Shown piece after piece: positions 26,974-33,967 of a stretch of DNA of 64,000 bases. Each line of letters starts with the position of its first letter. Position 1 is the stretch's first letter. The stretch lies in the NCBI GenBank assembly GCA_001724275.1, contig MEDZ01000019.1, forward strand, positions 1 to 64,000, given 5' to 3'. This stretch comes from Gemmatimonadetes bacterium SCN 70-22. GTDB lineage: Bacteria; Gemmatimonadota; Gemmatimonadetes; Gemmatimonadales; Gemmatimonadaceae. A model generated the notes under the pieces. It was not told the DNA's origin. It did no database searches and worked only from the letters and a program-made list of their open reading frames with translations. A program made the translations under genes and the position numbers.

Positions 26974-27026
26974 GATATATCGTAAGATACATCGCAAGAT
27001 ATATCGCAACCTCTGATATATCGCAA
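26974..27026. promoter_or_regulatory. Four-copy PadR operator-like repeat array
   Basis: GATATATCGTAA (26974), GATACATCGCAA (26986) and GATATATCGCAA (26998) are contiguous at a 12-bp period; a fourth copy, GATATATCGCAA, lies at 27015 after 5 bp. Three of the four contain the palindrome GATATATC. The array overlaps the region where the padR promoter must lie, 11 to 63 bp before its ATG. PadR proteins often bind AT-rich palindromes in their own promoters, so autoregulation is likely. Confidence 0.8.
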
Positions 27027-27064
27027 GTACCGTCGCCGCAGGCCCCATCCAGGGGCGAAACAAA

Positions 27065-27093
27065 TGGGGAGGCGCTCTCGTCGCGCCTCCCCA
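27065..27093 (-). terminator. Terminator of the ECF sigma/efflux operon
   Basis: TGGGGAGGCGC and GCGCCTCCCCA form an 11-bp stem with a 7-nt loop, followed on the minus strand by TTTGTTTC. It lies 37 bp past the permease stop. Two and a half copies of a 12-bp direct repeat, CCCGACTCCGGT, separate the stop from the stem (27097-27126). Confidence 0.8.
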
Positions 27094-27129
27094 CGTCCCG
27101 ACTCCGGTCCCGACTCCGGTCCCGACCGC

Positions 27130-28353
27130 CTACTCGTAGCGCAGCGCCATGATCGGGTCGAGGCGAGCCGCCCGGCGCGCGGGCCAGACCCCGAACAGGA
27201 CCCCGATCAGGGCGGAGAAGCCGAAGGCGAGCAGGATCGACGTCGACGAGATCTGCGTGTTCCACTGGAATGCGGCGCTGAGCCAGGTGGCCACACCACC
27301 GCCGAGGACGATGCCGAGGAAGCCACCCAGCAGGCAGAGCACCACGGCCTCGATCAGGAACTGGAACAGGATGTTGAACCGGGTCGCGCCTAACGCCTTG
27401 CGCACGCCGATCTCGCGGGTCCGCTCGGTGACCGACACCAGCATGATGTTCATGATCCCGATCCCGCCCACCACGAGCGACACCGCGGCGATGCCGGCCA
27501 GCAGGTACGTGAAGACGACGGTCGTCTCCGCGAACGTCGACAGGAAGTCGGCCTGGTTGCGGATGCTGAAGTCGTCCGGACGCCCCTGTCGCAGCTTGTG
27601 CTCCCGCCGAAGGATCTTCTGGATCTCCGCCATCGTCTCGGGGATCTGCTGCTCCGACTTGGCCAGCACCGAGATGGAGCGGATGCGATCGCTGCCGATG
27701 ACGCGGAAGCGCGCGGTGTTGATGGGGATCAGCACCTGGTCGTCCGGGTTCATCCAGGGTTGCGCCTGGCCCTTGGACTTGAGGACGCCGACCACCGTGA
27801 ACTGGATCCCGCGGATGCGGATCGGCTCGTCGAGGATGGCGTAGGGCGACTCGAGGCCAAGGTTCTTCACCACCTCCGGACCGACCACGGCGACACGCGC
27901 CTTGGAGTTGTCCTCGGCGGAGGTGAACATCCGCCCCGCCTCCAGCTGGTACTTGCGGACGTCGAGGTAGTTGGCGGTGGTGCCCGTGATGCTGGTGTTG
28001 GTGTTCTTGTTGAGGTACTGCACCTGCAGGTTGCGCGACATCTCCGGTTGCACGGCAAGGAACGTCGTGCCGCGCTCCTCGAGTGCGGCCGCATCCTTCA
28101 TGACCAACCGGGCGCGATCGGCCTCGGAGCTGACCCCGCCGCGCCCGAACATCTGTCCGGGCGAGACGGTGAGGAGCGTGGTGCCGAGGGCCGAGATGCG
28201 GTCCTTCACCGCCTGCTGGGCACCGGTACCGAGGGCGATCATGGCGATGACCGACCCCACGCCGATGACGATGCCGAGCATGGTCAGGAGGGAGCGCAAC
28301 TTGTTGGCGCGCAGGGCGCCTAACGCTACCTGGAAGATTTCGCCGAGAAGCAT
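27130..28353 (-). CDS. MacB-type ABC transporter permease (no ATPase domain)
   Basis: This 407-residue inner-membrane protein has the MacB/FtsX permease layout: one N-terminal helix (LLTMLGIVIGVGSVIAMIALG), a periplasmic MacB-core domain (about 55-285) and three C-terminal helices beginning near VVGGIGIMNIMLVSVTERTREIG and the FtsX motif RKALGAT. Unlike E. coli MacB there is no fused ATPase, and none is encoded in this operon, so a partner must come from elsewhere. It would couple to the MFP and TolC genes directly upstream in the operon. The gap to the MFP stop is 13 bp. Octamers at 27388 and 28318 encode Leu-Gly. Confidence 0.9.
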   Translation of the reverse strand: MLLGEIFQVALGALRANKLRSLLTMLGIVIGVGSVIAMIALGTGAQQAVKDRISALGTTLLTVSPGQMFGRGGVSSEADRARLVMKDAAALEERGTTFLAVQPEMSRNLQVQYLNKNTNTSITGTTANYLDVRKYQLEAGRMFTSAEDNSKARVAVVGPEVVKNLGLESPYAILDEPIRIRGIQFTVVGVLKSKGQAQPWMNPDDQVLIPINTARFRVIGSDRIRSISVLAKSEQQIPETMAEIQKILRREHKLRQGRPDDFSIRNQADFLSTFAETTVVFTYLLAGIAAVSLVVGGIGIMNIMLVSVTERTREIGVRKALGATRFNILFQFLIEAVVLCLLGGFLGIVLGGGVATWLSAAFQWNTQISSTSILLAFGFSALIGVLFGVWPARRAARLDPIMALRYE

Positions 28354-28366
28354 GCGACGCTCGGGG

Positions 28367-30178
28367 TTATCGACGCGGCGACGGGGCGGCCCCGCCACCC
28401 TGCTGGGCGCCACCCTGCTGGGTGCCGCCCTGCTGCTGGCGCTGCATGCCCGGCATCCCGCCACCCGTCATCTGGCGGAACCGCGCGGCGCTGGAGTCGC
28501 GGGACACCTGGATCGCGGCGGCGCCGAGGAGGGCGACCTCGTCGCCTTCCTCGAGTCCGCCCACCACCTCGGTGTAATCGAAGTTGCCGAGACCGAGTCG
28601 CACCACGCGAACCTCGAACCCGGTCCCTCCCTTCACGAAGACGACGCCCGGGCGGGTGCGCGCGCGCGAGGGGAACTCCCCTTGCGCCTGCGGGACGGCG
28701 GCGCCCCCCTGCGCAGCGCGTCCCGACGGCACTCCGGCGCCCTGCGCCGCCCGGCTCGGCCGACCCGCCGCCTGTGCCGTCCCGCCAGCCGCAGCGGCTG
28801 GCGCGGGGCCCGGCGTCCCGGAGCGTTGCTGGCATGCGCGCGCCACCATGGGATCCACGCCAAGGGCCGCGTACGCCTTCTGCGACTCCTGGCGCAGCGC
28901 CGCCATGTCGATCTCGCCGCTCTGCATCTTCTGGCGCAGCGCCGCGAGCTGCCGTGCGACCTCGGGCTTGGCCGCCATGGCGTCGCTCACCTTCTTGCAG
29001 TCGGCATCGCCGACGGCCGGGAGTTGCCCGCGCCCGCCCTGCTGGGGTGGTTCGGGGGCAAGCTCCACCTCGCCGCGCATCATGCGGCGCATCTCCCGCG
29101 GGGTGGCGATGTTCATCCCGCCTTCACCGTTGGCCCCGTTGCCGCGTCCCATCCCGCCGAACGACGCCATCTGCGCCTGGATCTGCGCGCTCACGCTGTC
29201 CTGGTCGAGCCCGAGCGACTTGGCCAGCATCGGCGCCTCGCGCGTCGTGCGCACGGCGTCGTTGGGGACGGCGAGGACGTTCTCGCGACGGTCGACCAGG
29301 ACCGACGCCTCGCCGTTCATTCCCGGCTTCAGCAGCCCCTCCAGGTTGGCGAGGTTGATGAGCACCGGGAACATCGTCACGCTCTGCTGTACCACCGCCT
29401 GGGGCTCGATCTTCTCCACCGTCCCGCGAAACGGGCGGTCCGGGTACGCATCCACGGTCACCGTGGCCTGCTGCCCGCCCTGCACGCTCCCGATGTCGGT
29501 CTCGTTGAACAGGGCGCGCATCCGCACCTTGCTGAGGTCCGCCATCTTCAGGAGCGTCGTGCCGCCGCCGAAGGCGCTGGTGGCCGACGTGATCACCTGG
29601 CCGAGCGAGACGGTCTTCTCGATCACCGTTCCGGCCACGGGGGCGCGCACGGTCGCGTCCTCGAGACGCTGCTTGGCGAGGTCGAGCGAGGTGCGGGCGC
29701 GGATGACGGCGGCCTGGGCGTTGGCGTAGTCGAGTTGGGCCGTCTCGTTCTCCTGGGCCGTGATGATGCGCTGCCGGAACAGGTCGTCGGAGCGCTTCCG
29801 CTGCGCCTCCGACACCTGCAACCGCGCGTCGGCCGCCTTGAGGTCGGCCTCGGCCTGGTCGTACTGGTTCTGCACGTCGCGCGTATCCAGCTGCACCAGG
29901 AGGTCTCCCGGGCGGACCTCCGACCCCGTCTCCACCGGCATGCTGGTGATCTGTCCCGAGGACTTCGACTTTACCTCGACGACGTTGATCGGTTCCACCG
30001 CCCCGGAAGCCGTGGCGTCGAGGATGATGGTACGCCGCGCGACGGTGGACGTCTGGATCGTGAGCTTCTGCTCCTCCTTCCTGGCGCAGGCGGCAAGGGA
30101 AACGAGGGCCAGCATCGTCAGGAGCGAGCCGAGGGACGAACGATTCACCAGAGTTCTCTCGATGAGGGGCAGTCGCAT
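28367..30178 (-). CDS. Periplasmic adaptor (MacA/RND-type membrane fusion lipoprotein) with long insertion
   Basis: The 603-residue adaptor starts with a lipoprotein signal (LVSLAACARKEE). It then has the usual order: barrel/lipoyl strand (SGAVEPINVVEVKSKSSGQI), coiled-coil hairpin (about 95-170), second lipoyl half (VRAPVAGTVIEKTVSLGQVI) and beta-barrel. MFPs are normally 350-450 residues. Here about 200 residues, roughly 315-515, are inserted before the final strand (VRVVRLGLGNFDYTEVVGG); they are Met/Gly/Gln/Ala-rich with two Cys. The C-terminus is a Gln/Gly tract. It should bridge the permease and the TolC protein of this operon. The insertion may be a substrate or metal-sensing part, which is speculative. 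Confidence 0.88.
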   Translation of the reverse strand: MRLPLIERTLVNRSSLGSLLTMLALVSLAACARKEEQKLTIQTSTVARRTIILDATASGAVEPINVVEVKSKSSGQITSMPVETGSEVRPGDLLVQLDTRDVQNQYDQAEADLKAADARLQVSEAQRKRSDDLFRQRIITAQENETAQLDYANAQAAVIRARTSLDLAKQRLEDATVRAPVAGTVIEKTVSLGQVITSATSAFGGGTTLLKMADLSKVRMRALFNETDIGSVQGGQQATVTVDAYPDRPFRGTVEKIEPQAVVQQSVTMFPVLINLANLEGLLKPGMNGEASVLVDRRENVLAVPNDAVRTTREAPMLAKSLGLDQDSVSAQIQAQMASFGGMGRGNGANGEGGMNIATPREMRRMMRGEVELAPEPPQQGGRGQLPAVGDADCKKVSDAMAAKPEVARQLAALRQKMQSGEIDMAALRQESQKAYAALGVDPMVARACQQRSGTPGPAPAAAAGGTAQAAGRPSRAAQGAGVPSGRAAQGGAAVPQAQGEFPSRARTRPGVVFVKGGTGFEVRVVRLGLGNFDYTEVVGGLEEGDEVALLGAAAIQVSRDSSAARFRQMTGGGMPGMQRQQQGGTQQGGAQQGGGAAPSPRR

Positions 30179-30224
30179 CGGATGTTGGACGCCGATGGAC
30201 GTGGGGTGTTAGTGGGCGCGGCGA

Positions 30225-31532
30225 TCAGGGAAGGTCGCGGCCCACGAGGGCCTCGAGCTGTGCCTTCGCGACGCGGGCGTCGTAGCGTGCCTGGATGAGG
30301 GCGAGGCGCGCCGAGTTGAGCTGGGCCTGTGAGGTGAGGACATCGAGGAGCGTCGACGACCCCAGGGCGTACCGCTGGTTCTGGACCCGCAGGTCTTCCT
30401 CGGCCGCGGCCACCGAGGCGAGTTGGATCGACGCCCGCTCCTGGGCCAGCCGCAGGGCCCCGAGGTACTGCGTCAATTGCTGCTGCGCGGCCAGGCGCGC
30501 ATCGCGCAGCTGCGCCTGGGCGTTGGCCTCGGCAACGCTCGCCCGGGCGACGTTCTCCTCGCGGGTGAAGCCGTTGAAGATCGGATACGACAGGGAGAAG
30601 CGGAGGGCGTTCGCGCGCGCGTAGGTCCCCCCCGTCAGGTCGAACGTCTTGTCGGTGCGGCTCCCCGAGAGGCTGTAGCTGACGTTGAGGACGGGAAGGT
30701 ATGGCGTCTTCGACGCCCGAAGTGCGGCGCCGGCGGCGGTCAGCTCGGCCCTGGCCTGCATCACGGAGGGCGCCGACTCGATCGCGTCGTTGAACTCCGC
30801 GCTGTCGAGGGCGAGCTGCGGGATCGGGGCGCCGTCGACCTCCTCGGCCGTGACCTCGAACGGGGTCGCGACGAGGCGCGTGAGGTTGGCGTTGCTGACG
30901 CGCAGCGTGTTCTCGGCGGTCGAGAGGGCGAGCTGCGCATTTCCGACCTGGATGACCGAGCGGAGCGAATCGGAGACCGTGGCCGCGCCGGCGCGGACAC
31001 GTGCGGTGGCCGACTTCAGCTGTTCCTCGGCCTGGGCCAGCTGCGCCTGGGAGGCGGCACGCGACTCGCGGGCCGCGAGCACGTTGAAGTATTGCTGCTT
31101 GACGTCGAGGGCGACGCGGAACTTCTGCAGTCGTTCGTTGGATTCGGCGGCCGACAGGTTGGCCCTGGCGCTACGGAGGTTGAACAGGCGGCGCCCGCCG
31201 TCGAAGAGCTCGAGGTTGGAGCTCACCCCGCGGCTGAAGTTCCACGGGTCGCCGCGGAACGGGACGAGCTGCCCCTGGAAGAAGGTCTCGCCCCCCTGCC
31301 GGTTGCTGCCGTAGTTCAGGGAAAGCGAGGGGATGAAGCTCCCGTAGGCCGACCGGATGGCGGCGTCGGACGAGCGGATCTGTCCCCGCGCCTGGACGGC
31401 CGACGGGGCGTTCTGCTGGGCGAGCCGGACGGCTTCATCCAGCGAAATAGGTCGGGCGCCGCCACCGGCGGCGCCCTGTGCATCCAGGCCCAGCGGAGTC
31501 AGGAGGGCGAGGACGAGGAACCTGCGTGGCAT
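30225..31532 (-). CDS. TolC-family outer membrane efflux protein
   Basis: The 435-residue product has a signal peptide (MPRRFLVLALLTPLGLDAQG) and two OEP repeats, each with long helical coiled coil and short barrel strands. ISLDEAVRLAQQNAP starts the first and LRFSLSYPIFNGFTREENVARA the second. It forms the outer-membrane channel of this operon's tripartite pump. The ATG at 31532 overlaps the preceding TGA by one base, so the much longer open frame upstream is not used. It is one of two TolC genes in the window; the other is at 36740. Confidence 0.93.
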   Translation of the reverse strand: MPRRFLVLALLTPLGLDAQGAAGGGARPISLDEAVRLAQQNAPSAVQARGQIRSSDAAIRSAYGSFIPSLSLNYGSNRQGGETFFQGQLVPFRGDPWNFSRGVSSNLELFDGGRRLFNLRSARANLSAAESNERLQKFRVALDVKQQYFNVLAARESRAASQAQLAQAEEQLKSATARVRAGAATVSDSLRSVIQVGNAQLALSTAENTLRVSNANLTRLVATPFEVTAEEVDGAPIPQLALDSAEFNDAIESAPSVMQARAELTAAGAALRASKTPYLPVLNVSYSLSGSRTDKTFDLTGGTYARANALRFSLSYPIFNGFTREENVARASVAEANAQAQLRDARLAAQQQLTQYLGALRLAQERASIQLASVAAAEEDLRVQNQRYALGSSTLLDVLTSQAQLNSARLALIQARYDARVAKAQLEALVGRDLP

Positions 31533-31909
31533 CAATCTCTGCCGTCGTTGCGCGTTGAATCGTTCAGTTCCGTGAGTAACGCTTCGAACTGGCGGCGTTG
31601 TTCCTCGTTCAGGACGCGCCGGATCTGCTCGCGAGCGTTGAGCTTGATGGCCTCCATGCGGGGCCGGAGGGGTTCGACCTCGATCATGTACTGGCGGCTG
31701 CGCTCGTCGAGGATGGAGTCGACGGCGTGCTGCTGCTCGGCCGACAGGCGGAGGCGCTCGGAGAGGATGCCCCGCAGGCTGGCGGTCCCGGTTCCCGATG
31801 TGCAGACCTGGTCGCGGTTGATGTACCGGTTGGCGGTGAAGCCGAGGACCCCCCCCGTGAGAAAGGCGCCCAGCAGGAACATCAGCGCGAGGTTCTTGGA
31901 GTCTCTCAT
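31532..31909 (-). CDS. Membrane-anchored Spy/CpxP-like (heavy-metal sensor-like) protein
   Basis: The 125-residue product has one N-terminal membrane anchor (LALMFLLGAFLTGGVLGF) and a helical periplasmic domain. RLRLSAEQQHAVDSILDERSRQ and LNEEQRRQFEALL resemble the LTxxQ helices of Spy/CpxP/ZraP-like proteins. These act as periplasmic chaperones or stress sensors. It lies between the putative anti-sigma gene and tolC in an ECF operon, a good place for a stress-sensing partner. Sequence similarity is modest, so the family call is tentative. Confidence 0.7.
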   Translation of the reverse strand: MRDSKNLALMFLLGAFLTGGVLGFTANRYINRDQVCTSGTGTASLRGILSERLRLSAEQQHAVDSILDERSRQYMIEVEPLRPRMEAIKLNAREQIRRVLNEEQRRQFEALLTELNDSTRNDGRD

Positions 31910-31920
31910 GACGGGCGCAC

Positions 31921-32301
31921 TCAGTCGTGCGTGATGAGGTACCGCAGCGTCGCTTCACGCTCGGCGTTGCGCTCCCCGCGTTCGGATTCGGTGAGGAGGG
32001 GGATGTCGCCCGACGGACCGAGGAGCCGGTCGGCTGCCATGCGCTGCTGGGCGTCACGGGTCTGCCAGGAGGCGAGGGCGGCGATGAGCGCGGCGGCGGC
32101 GGCGGCGGTGAGGCCGATGCGCACCCAGCCGGGGAAGTAGGACCACCACTCGCGGGCGCGCTCGGCGGCGACGACGTCCATGATGCGCCGCTCGAGGGTC
32201 GTCCAGTACGAGTCGTCGGCAGGGGGCGCGTAGAGCTCGCGCAGGGCGCCCTGGATCTCGTCGTCGTTGGGGTCGCGGCCGTCACCGCGTACGATCTTCA
32301 T
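31921..32301 (-). CDS. Putative anti-sigma factor, single-pass membrane protein
   Basis: The 126-residue product has a cytoplasmic N-terminal helical part (EIQGALRELYAPPADDSYWTTLERRIMDVV), one membrane helix (about 58-78) and a short periplasmic tail. It has no zinc-finger HxxxCxxC motif, so it is not a ZAS anti-sigma. Its start overlaps the sigma gene stop (ATGA), the standard arrangement for sigma/anti-sigma pairs. The role is assigned from position and topology. Confidence 0.72.
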   Translation of the reverse strand: MKIVRGDGRDPNDDEIQGALRELYAPPADDSYWTTLERRIMDVVAAERAREWWSYFPGWVRIGLTAAAAAALIAALASWQTRDAQQRMAADRLLGPSGDIPLLTESERGERNAEREATLRYLITHD

Positions 32302-32933
32302 AACTGGCTCCGTATCGCACTCAGTGCCTGGCGCAGCCGGGCACGGGCATGGTGAAGGTCGGACCGGGCCGTTCCCTCGGGAATTCCGAGCATCCGCCCG
32401 ATCTCGGCGTGCTTGTAGCCTTCCACGTCGTGCAGCACGATGACGCTGCGCTGCCGCTCGCCTAACGATTCGAGGGCCCGGGTCAGGCGGCGCTTCAGCT
32501 CGTCCGCTTCCGCCGGGTCGCGGAAGGGCGAGGCAATGGTGTCGGCCAGCGTGTCGGCGTCACGCACCTTCTTGCGCCGCGTGATGTCGAGCGCCGCGTT
32601 GGCGACGATGCGGTGCAGCCAGGCGCCGAAGGCCTGGTCGGGGAGGAAGCGATGCAGCGCCTTGAAGGCATGCAGGAATCCTTCCTGCACCGCGTCCTCG
32701 GCATCCTCGTGCGTGAGGACGATCGAGCGCGCGACCGCGTAGGCGCGCCGCTGGTGCAGGCGCACGAGGACGGCGAACGACTCGCTCTCTCCGCGCTGCG
32801 CCGCCACCACCAGCGCGTGCTCGTACTCGCGGTCAGCGCGCTCGGCGGCGGACATGAACCGGCGGGGCGATGAGTCCGCGGGTGGAGCGAGCGGAGTGGG
32901 GATGAGCGCAGTCGTCACGGGGGCCCTCGACAT
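32298..32933 (-). CDS. ECF RNA polymerase sigma factor (RpoE-like)
   Basis: The 211-residue product has sigma region 2 (HEDAEDAVQEGFLHAFKALHRF; about 45-110) and region 4 with its helix-turn-helix (GYKHAEIGRMLGIPEGTARSDLHHA). About 35 extra residues precede region 2, and the start might be the internal Met at residue 27. It directs transcription of a small regulon and probably of its own operon, which continues with anti-sigma, Spy-like protein, TolC, MFP and permease. The GCCTAACG octamer at 32460 encodes Leu-Gly in the region 4 entry ALESLGERQR. Confidence 0.93.
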   Translation of the reverse strand: MSRAPVTTALIPTPLAPPADSSPRRFMSAAERADREYEHALVVAAQRGESESFAVLVRLHQRRAYAVARSIVLTHEDAEDAVQEGFLHAFKALHRFLPDQAFGAWLHRIVANAALDITRRKKVRDADTLADTIASPFRDPAEADELKRRLTRALESLGERQRSVIVLHDVEGYKHAEIGRMLGIPEGTARSDLHHARARLRQALSAIRSQL

Positions 32934-32981
32934 GATTGTCCCCCGTAGAACGCGTCGGTTTGGGGCAGTGTTGAGAAATGC

Positions 32982-33581
32982 TCACGGTGCCGCTGCAGGA
33001 ACTCCGGCCAGCCCGAGGTCACCGGCGCACGCACGCATGGCGTTGATCACGAACTGGATGTGGGGCTCCAGTTCGACGCCGAGGTCCGCCGCGCCGTTAA
33101 CGACATCTTCGCGACTCACTCCGCGGGCGAAGGCCTTGTCCTTCATCTTCTTCATGACCGACCTGGCGTCGACGTCGTGAATGCTCCTCGACGGCTTGAC
33201 GAGCGCGGTCGCGGTGATGAGCCCCGTCAGCTCGTCGACGGCGAACAGCGTCTTGGCCATCCGGCTCTCGCGTGCTACCCCCGTGTACTGCGCATGGCCC
33301 AGGATCGCCTGCAGGACGTCGTCGGGGTAGCCGCGCTCGCGGAGCAACCGGACTCCCTCCGCCGGATGCTCGGCGTCCGGGGCATGGGCCGAATTGGGCC
33401 AGCGCTCGTAGTCGAAGTCGTGCATGAGCCCGGCAAGCCCCCAACGTTCCACCTCTTCCCCGAACTCGAGGGCGTAGGCACGCATGGCGGCCTCGACGGC
33501 GAGCATGTGCTTACGAAGGGATTCGCTCTGGGTGAGTTCGTGCATCAGGGCCAGGGCGTCGGAGCGGGAAGGGAGCGACAT
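32982..33581 (-). CDS. HD-domain hydrolase
   Basis: The 199-residue cytoplasmic product has an HD-superfamily core with SLRKHMLAVEAAMRAYA, the HD pair in LMHDFDYERWP, and later HPAEGVRLLRERGYPDDVLQAILGHA. These are features of small metal-dependent phosphohydrolases (COG2316-like). The substrate is unknown; nucleotides or other phosphate esters are usual. The ATG at 33581 is chosen because upstream in-frame sequence runs through the 11-bp repeat array and over emrB antisense to any coding sense. It starts near the repeat array and precedes the sigma gene by about 50 bp on the same strand. Confidence 0.82.
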   Translation of the reverse strand: MSLPSRSDALALMHELTQSESLRKHMLAVEAAMRAYALEFGEEVERWGLAGLMHDFDYERWPNSAHAPDAEHPAEGVRLLRERGYPDDVLQAILGHAQYTGVARESRMAKTLFAVDELTGLITATALVKPSRSIHDVDARSVMKKMKDKAFARGVSREDVVNGAADLGVELEPHIQFVINAMRACAGDLGLAGVPAAAP

Positions 33582-33729
33582 CGGGGATCGCGGTCCGTAG
33601 GAGGGGGAGCGTCTGGTCCGACCAGCCGAACCGATCAATTTAGCATGGGATCGAGGGGAGAGCTTCCCCGGGCGTCGCCGTGTCCCCCGGGCTGTCCCCG
33701 CCCCCCTCGTCCCCAGGCGGCGCCCCGCG

Positions 33730-33915
33730 GCTTCGTTCCCGCACCGCTCCGGCGTCCTTCCGGCTCCCCTCCGGCGTCCCCCGGCTGCTCGCCGACGTCC
33801 CGCCGACGTCCCGCCGACGTCCCGCCGGCCTCCCGCCGGCCTCCCGCCGGCCTCGCTCCGGCCTCGCTCCGGCTTCCCTCCGACTTCCCGCCGGCTTCCC
33901 GCCGGCTTCCCGCCC
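33730..33915. repeat. 11-bp tandem repeat array, about 17 degenerate units
   Basis: The 386-bp gap between the emrB stop and the HD gene start holds little but this array. Units follow RCNTCCCNCCG: for example ACGTCCCGCCG three times (33795-33827), GCCTCCCGCCG twice, GCCTCGCTCCG twice, then GCTTCCCGCCG. One unit, at 33785, is 10 bp. Divergence increases towards the left end. All three frames are open on both strands because of composition, and no product is convincing. Beyond the array, 33582-33729 shows no gene. Confidence 0.85.
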
Positions 33916-33940
33916 AACGCCCGAGGGCGCTTCGGCTGAG

Positions 33941-33960
33941 CGCGCCGGGGCCCCGGCGCG
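33941..33960 (-). terminator. Palindromic hairpin after emrB
   Basis: CGCGCCGGGGCCCCGGCGCG is a perfect 20-bp palindrome 7 bp past the emrB stop codon. It is likely the terminator of the TetR-TolC-EmrA-EmrB operon; no U-tract is present. Confidence 0.6.
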
Positions 33961-33967
33961 CCGCACG

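Noticed and set aside
26974-27129. PadR controlling the upstream efflux operon through this operator
   Set aside because: The array lies downstream of that operon's terminator and next to the padR start. Control of the efflux operon would need another site near 32933, and none was seen.
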